Shown piece after piece: positions 1-6,318 of a DNA stretch of 9,871 nt; position 1 is the stretch's first letter; the number at the start of each line of letters is the position of its first letter. Where the stretch lies: positions 1-9,871 of the forward strand of contig JALUUP010000312.1 of NCBI GenBank assembly GCA_027021285.1, written 5' to 3'. The notes under the pieces were generated by a model that had not been told where the DNA came from, made no database searches, and saw only the letters and a program-made list of their open reading frames with translations. The position numbers and the translations under genes are program-made. This DNA comes from Bacteroidota bacterium. Its GTDB lineage: Bacteria > Bacteroidota > Ignavibacteria > SZUA-365 > JAADGX01.

Positions 1-913
1 TAGACCCTACAAGGAATCTTCCTTTATGTGAGGCGAGTTTAACCCGCAGTTTTTCGACCTGTTCGGAAATAATCTCGCCGTCCGCATGAAGTGCAAGAGG
101 GTGTTCCAACTCTATAGATACAACACCCGTTTGAACATACGTGACTTCTTTTTCCGATACGTGCCTGCCACGAAGTGTTTTGGGAAGGATGCGCAAGGCG
201 CGTAATCGTGAGACTTTTTTCACAAGGCACAAATCGAGCATACCATCGTCAGGCTTCGCTTTTGGTGAAAGAATGAAGCCTCCCCCGCTTGTCGTACCAT
301 TGCCGATTGAAGCAAGAAACAGCCTCGTTTCGACAGAAGTGTCGTTCCAGCGTACACGAGCCGGAACGGGACGATAGGAACGCAGCGTTACAAAAACTGA
401 TAAAAGATAGGGCAGGATACCTGAACCAAATTTGAACTTGTTCGCCCTCACAGCCACTTCGGCGTCGAACCCCAGCCCTAGTGTATTGACAAAGTACCGG
501 TGGATTTTCCGCCCTCCCTTCTCTTCGATCTCGATCTCTCCAATATCCAAACGGCATACGGAATCCGATGCAAGAGCCTTGACGGTATCATGCGCACTCT
601 CCATACCAAGAAGACGGGCGAAATCATTTCCCGTCCCAGTTGGTACAACGCCAATCAAGCGATCGTTCTTCGCCACCCCGTTCACGACCTCGTTGACGGT
701 ACCGTCTCCACCCACCGCCACAACAACAGGGGTCTGTCCGTCCAATTCCGACGCCAACTCAATCGCATGACCTTTTCTTTCCGATGTGCACAACTGATAT
801 TGCACATCCGTGGATTCAAGACCGTTAATGAACAAGCGGATAACCCGGTCACGATTCCCGTGTCCCGCCACAGGATTGATAATCAAAAAGCATTGTTTAT
901 CAGCGGCAATCAT
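1..913 (-). CDS. Diacylglycerol kinase family lipid kinase (YegS/DagK_cat type), 3' end cut by window edge
   Basis: Reading the minus strand from the ATG at 913-911 gives 304 codons without a stop up to the left edge. The family is usually about 290-310 residues, so only the last few residues should be missing. These soluble or peripheral enzymes phosphorylate lipids such as diacylglycerol with ATP; sphingosine and other lipids are known alternatives, and the substrate here cannot be told. The N-terminal strand 'FLIINPVAGHGN' (9-20), the nucleotide-binding GGDGT (68-72) in 'VGGDGTVNEVVNG', and 'PTGTGNDFAR' (91-100) mark the DagK catalytic domain. The C-terminal half has 'GGGFILSPKAKPDDGMLD' (210-227) and 'LHADGE' (275-280), the usual second-domain signatures. 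There is no signal peptide or membrane segment. No good Shine-Dalgarno precedes the ATG, but no better in-frame start is seen. It is divergent from rpsU. Family assignment is firm; substrate is unknown. Confidence 0.93.
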   Translation of the reverse strand, partial: MIAADKQCFLIINPVAGHGNRDRVIRLFINGLESTDVQYQLCTSERKGHAIELASELDGQTPVVVAVGGDGTVNEVVNGVAKNDRLIGVVPTGTGNDFARLLGMESAHDTVKALASDSVCRLDIGEIEIEEKGGRKIHRYFVNTLGLGFDAEVAVRANKFKFGSGILPYLLSVFVTLRSYRPVPARVRWNDTSVETRLFLASIGNGTTSGGGFILSPKAKPDDGMLDLCLVKKVSRLRALRILPKTLRGRHVSEKEVTYVQTGVVSIELEHPLALHADGEIISEQVEKLRVKLASHKGRFLVGS

Positions 914-924
914 GCTATTTGAGA

Positions 925-948
925 GTACGAAAGTATGAGGTTTCGTAC
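925..948. repeat. Perfect 8-bp inverted repeat (GTACGAAA / TTTCGTAC), possible operator
   Basis: GTACGAAA (925-932) and TTTCGTAC (941-948) are exact reverse complements separated by 8 nt. The dyad lies 11-34 bp upstream of the lipid-kinase start codon. A weak minus-strand promoter can be read through it: TTGTAC (950-945), a 17-nt spacer, then TACTCT (927-922). The arms therefore cover both promoter elements, as an operator would. It is not followed by a T-run, so it is not an intrinsic terminator. Protein binding is inference from position and symmetry only. Confidence 0.45.
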
Positions 949-1025
949 AAAACGTGATTGCCCTTGTGACCCAGCCGCTAAAGATTATCTCACCGGTATC
1001 CCGATGCCGATCCTTATGGCCCAAC

Positions 1026-1054
1026 TTGCATTTTATTTTGAAACTCGCTAAATT
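1026..1054 (+). promoter_or_regulatory. Candidate promoter for rpsU
   Basis: TTGCAT (1026-1031), a 17-nt spacer and TAAATT (1049-1054) make a weak sigma70-like promoter. The surrounding 1030-1085 is visibly AT-rich compared with the genes. Transcription would start near 1061, giving a leader of about 36 nt before rpsU. An extended -10-like TGATATAAC (1072-1080) is also present, but it would start the transcript inside the ribosome-binding site. Matches are 3/6 and 4/6, so this is a suggestion only. Confidence 0.33.
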
Positions 1055-1086
1055 AGTAATCTGAAATTCGATGATATAACTAAAGT

Positions 1087-1092
1087 GAGGTG
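1087..1092 (+). promoter_or_regulatory. Shine-Dalgarno site of rpsU (GAGGTG), fixes a TTG start
   Basis: GAGGTG matches six of the seven bases of GGAGGTG, the complement of the 16S rRNA 3' tail. It ends 4 nt before the TTG at 1097. It overlaps the in-frame GTG at 1085, which therefore cannot be the start it serves. This supports translation of bS21 from TTG. Confidence 0.72.
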
Positions 1093-1096
1093 CATA

Positions 1097-1291
1097 TTGG
1101 TTGGTATTATTTTACAGGAAAATGAATCCATTGATAGGGCGCTACGTCGCTTCAAGAAAAAATATGAGCGTAGTGGAATTCTGAAGGAATACAAGCGACG
1201 CACGTATTTCGTCAAGCCCTCTGTAAAAAAACGCATGCACAAGATAAAAGCGGCGCGCAGAGCAAAACGCATGGCTGCTCATAACTCGTAA
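1097..1291 (+). CDS. rpsU: 30S ribosomal protein bS21
   Basis: This encodes a 64-residue, strongly basic small-subunit protein that sits near the 3' end of 16S rRNA and affects initiation. The sequence 'MVGIILQENESIDRALRRFK' followed by 'YERSGILKEYKRRTYFVKPSVKKR' is a clear bS21 of the Bacteroidota/Chlorobiota form, with a basic C-terminal helix (about 44-60). I chose the TTG at 1097 over the upstream in-frame GTG at 1085. TTG gives the conserved N-terminus 'MVGII' and sits 4 nt behind GAGGTG, whereas the GTG start would add 'MRCI' and lies on that site. The residue at position 54 is Arg. In Flavobacterium, as I recall it, the aligned Tyr54 helps hide the anti-Shine-Dalgarno sequence. The gene is followed by a stem-loop terminator and then a long co-directional operon. 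Confidence 0.95.
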   Translation: MVGIILQENESIDRALRRFKKKYERSGILKEYKRRTYFVKPSVKKRMHKIKAARRAKRMAAHNS

Positions 1292-1324
1292 GCATTTCAC
1301 TTTAACTCAAGTTTTAAATAATTT

Positions 1325-1350
1325 ACAAACCCTGCCCCGGCAGGGTTTGT
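1325..1350 (+). terminator. Stem-loop terminator or attenuator after rpsU
   Basis: ACAAACCCTGC (1325-1335) pairs perfectly with GCAGGGTTTGT (1340-1350) around a CCCG loop, an 11-bp GC-cored hairpin. It begins 33 bp after the rpsU stop and lies 46 bp before the next start. The following bases (CTGTCTG) are not a clean T-run, although the 3' arm itself ends in TTTGT. Termination may thus be partial, with read-through into the downstream operon. No separate promoter for the downstream gene is obvious. Confidence 0.68.
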
Positions 1351-1396
1351 CTGTCTGAGCAATGATCTGACCAATCATATAGAGATAGCGATACTC

Positions 1397-2719
1397 ATGG
1401 ACTATTCCATTTATTACCATACGATGCCTGACGGCACGATCAAGCAGGTCAATCCGTTTACCGGCACAGAAGTTTGGTCCGTACCCGATCGCGGAAGGAA
1501 ACCCCTTGATAACGAACAGGATCAACGTTTCGGGAAATTGCAGCACCGCGACCCTGAAGATTATTGTTCGTTCTGTCCAACTCGCTATCGGGAGATTCCA
1601 CCGGAAAAGGCCCGCCTCGTTCATGACGGTGATACATACAAGCTGGTCACCGGATTGACGACCTCTCAATACGAAAGTGAAAGCTATCTCTTCCGCCGTG
1701 TTCCCAATCTCTTTGAAATCGTGTCCCTGAACTACTGGCGTAAAAATTACGATTACAAGCTCTCTGAAAAGCAACTCAGGCAAAAGGATCGATTCATTCA
1801 AGACCCTTCAAGTATCGATCACATCGTCGCACTGTTCCAATACAAGTTGCGTCTCCAGGGAATACCGGAAGACGATATCGCCCGGATTGATACCAATGCA
1901 TTTATCAATGACGCTGATGCGTTCTTTGGTGGGGGACACGAAATGATAATCGCCCGCAGACACTACAAAGAAAACGCGAAGACGGAAGAGGACTTGTGTT
2001 CATCCGGCGACCTTTCCGTCGAGGAACACGAACAATATTTCCGACTTACCATCGACGCGATGGCGGATATTACAGAGAATAACAAGTATGTTCGTTACAT
2101 TAGTGTATTCCAAAACTGGATGAAAGCCGCGGGCGCATCGTTCGATCATTTGCATAAGCAGATCGTCGCTATCGACGAATGGGGCGCCTCCATCGAGCGG
2201 CAAATCAGTATGGTGAAACAGGACAAAAATATTTTCAACGTCTTCGGGCCGAATTTCGCCGCGTTGAATAATCTTATTTTCGCTGAGAACGATTTCGCCG
2301 TTGCCTGCGTCGGAATAGGCCACCGTCACCCGACCATCGAGATATACTCCAAGTCCGTCCATGCCAGGCCGGATGAACACGACCTTGACGAAGTACGGGG
2401 CATGAGCGACCTCGTCCATGCATGCCACGCGGCGCTCGGGAACACCGTTTCCAGCAACGAGGAATGGTATTATACGCCGTTCGATTGCATCTACAATATG
2501 CCCTGGCACATTTTCATCAAGTTGCGCATCAACGTTCAGGCGGGGTTCGAAGGTGGGACACATATCTTTATCAATCCTCTCGCCCCCATCGAACTCCGGG
2601 ACAGGGTCGTCCCCGATCTCTATGATTTGCGCCACAAGGGGCGCATCAGCAGCGATATTCGCATCGCCGAGGAATGCAGGATCCATCCCAATATCCTCCA
2701 GTACTACAAGGCTGCCTGA
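1397..2719 (+). CDS. DUF4921 family protein, galactose-1-phosphate uridylyltransferase-like (HIT superfamily)
   Basis: This 440-residue soluble protein resembles the DUF4921 family, with the N-terminal phrase 'MPDGTIKQVNPFTGTEVW' (10-27). It has the landmarks of GalT-like nucleotidyltransferases. There is a CxxC pair (C57, C60) that could bind zinc. 'GGGHEMII' (178-185) is like the GalT HEV region. 'QNWMKAAGASFDHLHKQIVA' (239-258) fits the GalT N-x(n)-G-x-S-x-x-H-x-H-x-Q active-site motif, where H253 would be the nucleotidylated histidine. A C-terminal domain has 'MPWHIFIKLRI' (368-378) and 'GGTHIFINP' (386-394). The reaction is inferred to be transfer of a nucleotidyl group onto or off a phosphorylated sugar or similar substrate; the real substrate is unknown. 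No galK, galE or other sugar gene is near. The ATG at 1397 has no strong ribosome-binding site. It lies 5 bp upstream of tsaD, so co-expression with tsaD is likely. Confidence 0.88.
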   Translation: MDYSIYYHTMPDGTIKQVNPFTGTEVWSVPDRGRKPLDNEQDQRFGKLQHRDPEDYCSFCPTRYREIPPEKARLVHDGDTYKLVTGLTTSQYESESYLFRRVPNLFEIVSLNYWRKNYDYKLSEKQLRQKDRFIQDPSSIDHIVALFQYKLRLQGIPEDDIARIDTNAFINDADAFFGGGHEMIIARRHYKENAKTEEDLCSSGDLSVEEHEQYFRLTIDAMADITENNKYVRYISVFQNWMKAAGASFDHLHKQIVAIDEWGASIERQISMVKQDKNIFNVFGPNFAALNNLIFAENDFAVACVGIGHRHPTIEIYSKSVHARPDEHDLDEVRGMSDLVHACHAALGNTVSSNEEWYYTPFDCIYNMPWHIFIKLRINVQAGFEGGTHIFINPLAPIELRDRVVPDLYDLRHKGRISSDIRIAEECRIHPNILQYYKAA

Positions 2720-2724
2720 CGACC

Positions 2725-3732
2725 ATGCTCGTCCTCGGCATTGAATCTTCGTGCGATGAGACCTCCGCCGCCGTCATCCGGAATGGAACTCTCCTGTCCA
2801 ATGTCATCTCTTCGCAACTCTTCCACTCCCGTTTCGGGGGAGTCGTACCGGAACTCGCTTCCAGGGAACACCTTCGCGTCATCGCGCCGATTGTGCAAAA
2901 AGCGCTGGATGATGCCAACGTTTCCGACCAGGACGTCGAAGTATGTGCCGCAACTTCCGGCCCGGGTCTCATCGGAAGTCTCCTTGTTGGATTGAATTTC
3001 GGCAAGGGATTCGCTGTCTCGCACGACATCCCTTTTGTCGCGATTCACCATCTCGAAGCCCACATCTTTTCGGTTTTCCTGGAACATCACGACCTTGCGT
3101 TCCCGTTTATTGTTCTTATCGTATCCGGCGGTCATACGTTGCTTTATCATGTCAGGGAATTCGGGCGTTACGAGAAACTCGGGAGGACGCGCGACGATGC
3201 CGCCGGGGAAGCCTTCGACAAGGTCGCAAAGATGCTCGGACTTCCCTATCCCGGTGGTCCGGAAATCGATCGCCGCGCACGACACGGAGATCCCGCATTT
3301 CACGACTTTCCGCGAGCCGGACTCAATACCGATGACCTCGATTTCAGCTTCAGCGGCATCAAGACATCAGTGCTCTACTTTCTCCGCGATAATGCCGAAC
3401 ACCTGCAATCGGAAGCTTTCATCAACGATGTCAGCGCCAGCTTTCAACGGGCGATGATCGATATCCTTGTGGAGAAAACCCGGCGCGCAGTTGAACGTAC
3501 AGGCGTGAAATCCATCGCAGTGGTCGGCGGGGTTTCAGCCAACAGCGAACTGCAGGCGAGGATGCGCGAGCTTGCGACCGCTCTCGGACTCCATCTTGCC
3601 ATTCCTTCCCTCGACTATTCGACCGATAACGCAGCGATGATCGCGAAAACGGGAGAGCTTCTTTACTCCAGCACGGGCCGCTCCATGTTCGACGCCACGG
3701 CGTTTGCGAGATCGGAGGATTTTTCAAATTGA
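2725..3732 (+). CDS. tsaD: tRNA N6-adenosine threonylcarbamoyltransferase
   Basis: This 335-residue cytoplasmic enzyme transfers the threonylcarbamoyl group from TC-AMP to A37 of ANN-decoding tRNAs (t6A), working with TsaB and TsaE, which are not in the window. It belongs to the ASKHA/Kae1 family. Visible marks are 'LGIESSCDETSAA' (4-16), 'FGGVVPELASREH' (37-49), 'TSGPGLIGSL' (77-86), the metal-binding 'HHLEAH' (H109 and H113), 'VSGGHT' (133-138), 'DDAAGEAFDKVAKMLGLPYPGG' split across 157-178, 'FSFSGIKTS' (207-215), 'GGVSAN' (268-273) and 'DNAAM' with metal ligand D301. Length is normal. The ATG at 2725 begins the canonical N-terminus; an in-frame upstream ATG at 2674 would add 17 non-family residues inside the previous gene. 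No close Shine-Dalgarno is seen, so coupling to the preceding gene is likely. It overlaps mltG by 4 bp. Confidence 0.97.
   Translation: MLVLGIESSCDETSAAVIRNGTLLSNVISSQLFHSRFGGVVPELASREHLRVIAPIVQKALDDANVSDQDVEVCAATSGPGLIGSLLVGLNFGKGFAVSHDIPFVAIHHLEAHIFSVFLEHHDLAFPFIVLIVSGGHTLLYHVREFGRYEKLGRTRDDAAGEAFDKVAKMLGLPYPGGPEIDRRARHGDPAFHDFPRAGLNTDDLDFSFSGIKTSVLYFLRDNAEHLQSEAFINDVSASFQRAMIDILVEKTRRAVERTGVKSIAVVGGVSANSELQARMRELATALGLHLAIPSLDYSTDNAAMIAKTGELLYSSTGRSMFDATAFARSEDFSN
3714..3718 (+). promoter_or_regulatory. Shine-Dalgarno site of mltG (GGAGG), supports a TTG start
   Basis: GGAGG lies inside the end of tsaD, 10 nt before the TTG at 3729. It supports initiation at this TTG, which gives MltG a normal Met-Lys-Arg start followed directly by its membrane anchor. 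There is no ATG in the immediate vicinity in this frame. Confidence 0.6.
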
Positions 3733-4733
3733 AGAGATATCTTGTCGGCATTGGAATCGCGGTATCGCTCGTCAGCGTAATCCTGGTATACATGCTCCTG
3801 TACATCCCTCATGAACGAATGCGAACGGACGCTGTCTCCATTCCCGAAGGGGCAACGCTTACACATACCGCCCACATACTCGAATCAGCGGATGTCATCA
3901 CTTCGCCGTTCGCCTTCAAAGTATTGGCATATATCACGAATAAACAAGCCGCAATCAAAGCCGGCACATACATCTTCCCCCGACGCAACACCTTGAAAGA
4001 TATCCTGGATATCGTCACCGTGGGAAGCCATCAACGGATTATTCGTGTACGATTTCCGGAGGGTATTCGAGTGGCGGGAATTGCCGACACACTTGAGCAC
4101 CGCTTTGGAATTCCAAGACAAAAAACAATTGCTCTTGCCCGGAACCGGTCATTCATAAAATCATTGGGCATTTCATCTTCCATGCTCGAAGGCTATCTTC
4201 TTCCTGATACGTATTCTTTCACGCACAAACCCGACCTACGTGAACTGCTGAGTGTCATGGCAAATGAAATGAAAATATTCCTGTCGGTTGACTCGATCAA
4301 GGCGCAAATCAGTAGGTCGGGAATGAGCATCCACGAGGTACTAACCCTGGCAAGTATCGTGGAGGGAGAAACGGGAAAGAACGATGAACGTCCACGGATT
4401 GCGGGCGTGTATCTCAACCGGCTTCGACACGGCATGCTCCTCCAGGCCGATCCTACGGTTCAATACACGCTTCCCGATGGTCCGCGGCGGCTCCTTCTGA
4501 AGGACTATAAACGACAGTCACGTTATAACACCTACCTCCATCCGGGTCTTCCCCCCACTCCCGTGAATAACCCGGGACGGGCAAGCATCCTCGCCGTGCT
4601 GTATCCCGAACATCACGACTACCTCTACTTCGTTGCGGACGGAAAAGGCGGCCATATCTTTTCGCGAACACTGCGTGAACACAACATGGCCGTTCGGGAC
4701 TATCGAAACATGATGCGGCGCAGGCCGAATTAG
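3729..4733 (+). CDS. mltG: Endolytic peptidoglycan transglycosylase MltG (YceG-like)
   Basis: This 334-residue inner-membrane protein is predicted to cut nascent peptidoglycan strands and so act as a terminator of glycan elongation. It has a short cytoplasmic tail, one membrane anchor (about 4-25), a LysM-like N-terminal region (about 36-110, with 'SIPEGATLTHTAHIL' and 'AGTYIF') and the YceG catalytic domain. Catalytic Glu212 lies in 'LASIVEGETG' (207-216). Other hallmarks are 'GYLLPDTY' (155-162), 'VYLNRL' (227-232), 'LQADPTVQY' (238-246), 'YNTYLHPGLPPTPVNNPG' (266-283) and 'YLYFVADGKGGHIFS' (298-312). The TTG start overlaps the tsaD stop by 4 bp (TTGA) and is preceded by GGAGG. The next gene begins 1 bp after its stop, so expression with tsaD and the permease-like gene is probable. 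Confidence 0.95.
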   Translation: MKRYLVGIGIAVSLVSVILVYMLLYIPHERMRTDAVSIPEGATLTHTAHILESADVITSPFAFKVLAYITNKQAAIKAGTYIFPRRNTLKDILDIVTVGSHQRIIRVRFPEGIRVAGIADTLEHRFGIPRQKTIALARNRSFIKSLGISSSMLEGYLLPDTYSFTHKPDLRELLSVMANEMKIFLSVDSIKAQISRSGMSIHEVLTLASIVEGETGKNDERPRIAGVYLNRLRHGMLLQADPTVQYTLPDGPRRLLLKDYKRQSRYNTYLHPGLPPTPVNNPGRASILAVLYPEHHDYLYFVADGKGGHIFSRTLREHNMAVRDYRNMMRRRPN

Positions 4734-4734
4734 C

Positions 4735-6318
4735 GTGCAAGCTTCACAGGGTCCCATAGACTGGAAACAATACCGGGCGCTTGTCAAAGCGGCGTTTCTC
4801 ATGAGTTTGCGAGGAAAAAAGAAGCGCAACAAGTATGCCCGCGCGATCTCCATCGTTGCCTCGTACAGCCTTTCTTCGATCTACCTGGGGTGGTCACTGA
4901 GTTCGTTGTTTTTCGAACCTGCATACCTTCTCGTAACCTCCACGGTCGTGCTGTTCCTGGCGTCTTTTTCCGTCATCAACGCCTATCCCATGATCATGAT
5001 GGACGAGGAAGAAGAGGCTATGCTGCAGCGGTTCCCCATCTCCAGGAAAACCATCTTCGCTGCGCGCGTTACGAATCTCTTCCAGTATCTGACTCTGATC
5101 GGGCTTCCGTTTATCATCCCCCTCATGCTGTTCATGAATCAGCCGACAATACCGGCATCAGATGTCTGGCTCTATGGTGCGGTTATGTTTTTCGAGATTT
5201 TCTGGACAACAGGGTTCTTTATTGTTGTGTATGGACTGCTCATGTTGAAGGCGCGCTCCTCGTCGCGTGTGCTTACTGCGCTTCAAATCATATTTATTCT
5301 CAGCCTGCTCTTCTTGTACCAGACGCTGCCGTCAATCGGATCATCAATGATCGATTGGATTTCCGTATTGGATTCCGACGTTGCGTACATCTTCCCGCCC
5401 GCGTGGTTCACGGGATTATACTTTTCTATCCAGGGGATAACCTATTTTTCCGTGCAGAACGCGGCGGTAATCATCCTGGCGGTAAGCACGTTACTTATTC
5501 TGTTGCTGTTGCGATCAAGGTTCGTTTTTTATCCCAAGCCGGAAACGGTACAAGCCCAGCCGTCCGATTCCTCCAACATCGACATCGACTGGTTCTACAA
5601 ACTGCTTACCGTGTTCTCACCGCGCACGTACGGAGGGAAGGCCGGTTACAACATGTTTCAGCAAAACCTGTATCGGGACGTGGCGTTGCGCGTCCGGCTC
5701 ATTCCCGTTATCCTTCTCCCGGTGGCGGTCGCCATGTACGGCTTGTTTTCGCATCAACTTGATTCTCCGTTTTATCAGCGCATCCTCGAATCGGATACCG
5801 CCGTACATATCTCGGTATTGGTTTTCTTTCTTTTCGTCGCTCGAAACGCTGTCTTGACAACAATGTACACTCGGCAAAACGAAGCCACGTGGATTTTCTC
5901 ACTCGTGCCCAAAAAGCAACTCCATGATTATGCCAAGGGGGTAGCCCAGGGCATCATCTGGACGGTTTGTTTCCCCCTCGTTCTCATTATAGTCATCATT
6001 TTCACGATCAGCATGTACTGGGAAGAAGCCTTGTTACAGGGATTATTCATCTTCGTCGCAATCAGGTTCCAGGTCCACATGCTGGCTCTCTTTCAAAACA
6101 CAATTCCGTTTTCCATTCCCGAAGACAAGCTCTCCTCGGCAAACCGCGTCATCCAGTTACTCATCATTCTTCCGTTTCTCATGCTCTTCCTCGTCATCCA
6201 TTTCCTGACCTCGCATGATTATTTGCTGTTCGCGGGGGTCTTGTTGGGAGTGGAAATTACGACCCAATTCATCGCCAGGCTCCGTCCCAAACGCACCTAC
6301 GACCTGCAAGTGTCATGA
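4735..6318 (+). CDS. Polytopic membrane protein, ABC-2-type permease-like
   Basis: This 527-residue protein has about 11-12 hydrophobic segments, for example near 36-58, 62-88, 115-133, 144-168, 178-198, 245-260, 322-340, 358-375, 400-425, 435-455, 468-488 and 493-508. After the second segment comes an acidic stretch 'MMDEEEEAMLQRFPISR' (87-103). This resembles the cytoplasmic 'EE..LL..PISRR' loop seen in exporter-type ABC permeases, and a similar 'NEATWIFSLVPKK' (382-394) occurs in the second half. That two-halves pattern suggests a duplicated ABC-2 exporter fold. No ATPase gene lies in the window, so the partner and substrate are unknown. The chosen GTG start is 1 bp after mltG; an ATG at 4801 (residue 23) is a possible alternative. 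Its stop overlaps the next start by 4 bp. Membrane location is certain; the transporter assignment is moderate. Confidence 0.75.
   Translation: MQASQGPIDWKQYRALVKAAFLMSLRGKKKRNKYARAISIVASYSLSSIYLGWSLSSLFFEPAYLLVTSTVVLFLASFSVINAYPMIMMDEEEEAMLQRFPISRKTIFAARVTNLFQYLTLIGLPFIIPLMLFMNQPTIPASDVWLYGAVMFFEIFWTTGFFIVVYGLLMLKARSSSRVLTALQIIFILSLLFLYQTLPSIGSSMIDWISVLDSDVAYIFPPAWFTGLYFSIQGITYFSVQNAAVIILAVSTLLILLLLRSRFVFYPKPETVQAQPSDSSNIDIDWFYKLLTVFSPRTYGGKAGYNMFQQNLYRDVALRVRLIPVILLPVAVAMYGLFSHQLDSPFYQRILESDTAVHISVLVFFLFVARNAVLTTMYTRQNEATWIFSLVPKKQLHDYAKGVAQGIIWTVCFPLVLIIVIIFTISMYWEEALLQGLFIFVAIRFQVHMLALFQNTIPFSIPEDKLSSANRVIQLLIILPFLMLFLVIHFLTSHDYLLFAGVLLGVEITTQFIARLRPKRTYDLQVS

Noticed and set aside
516..525. 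EF-hand-like loop search hit idea of a dockerin in the lipoprotein
   Set aside because: Only one D-x-N-x-N-G-x-x-D loop lies at this protein end (codon positions 516-525 of the 6315-8015 gene); dockerins need two, so cellulosome-type function is not supported.
432..922. Overlapping plus-strand open frames of 112 and 140 codons
   Set aside because: Both are antisense to the clear lipid-kinase gene, whose GGDGT and GTGND motifs lie in the same stretch.
994..1009. Small hairpin CGGTAT-CCCG-ATGCCG upstream of rpsU
   Set aside because: Six pairs including one G-U and no T-run, lying before the candidate promoter; too weak to call a leader structure or terminator.
1085..1096. GTG at 1085 as the rpsU start
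   Set aside because: It overlaps the Shine-Dalgarno site and would add four residues not expected in bS21.
1307..1801. 164-codon minus-strand open frame spanning the rpsU terminator
   Set aside because: It runs through the hairpin and the conserved N-terminus of the DUF4921 gene and shows no domain.
2000..2686. 228-codon open frame antisense to the DUF4921 gene
   Set aside because: It is the complement of a well-conserved protein and has no recognisable domain, export signal or ribosome-binding logic; it is best explained by codon bias of the real gene.
2674..2724. Upstream in-frame ATG extending tsaD by 17 residues
   Set aside because: The extension lies inside the preceding gene and is not part of the family; the canonical N-terminus starts at 2725.
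2704..3303. 199-codon open frame antisense to tsaD
   Set aside because: It is opposite a highly conserved gene and has no family resemblance.
4890..5762. 290-codon open frame on the plus strand inside the permease-like gene
   Set aside because: It lies fully within the membrane-protein gene in another frame, lacks the hydrophobic pattern, and is rich in Arg, His and Cys as out-of-frame translations usually are.
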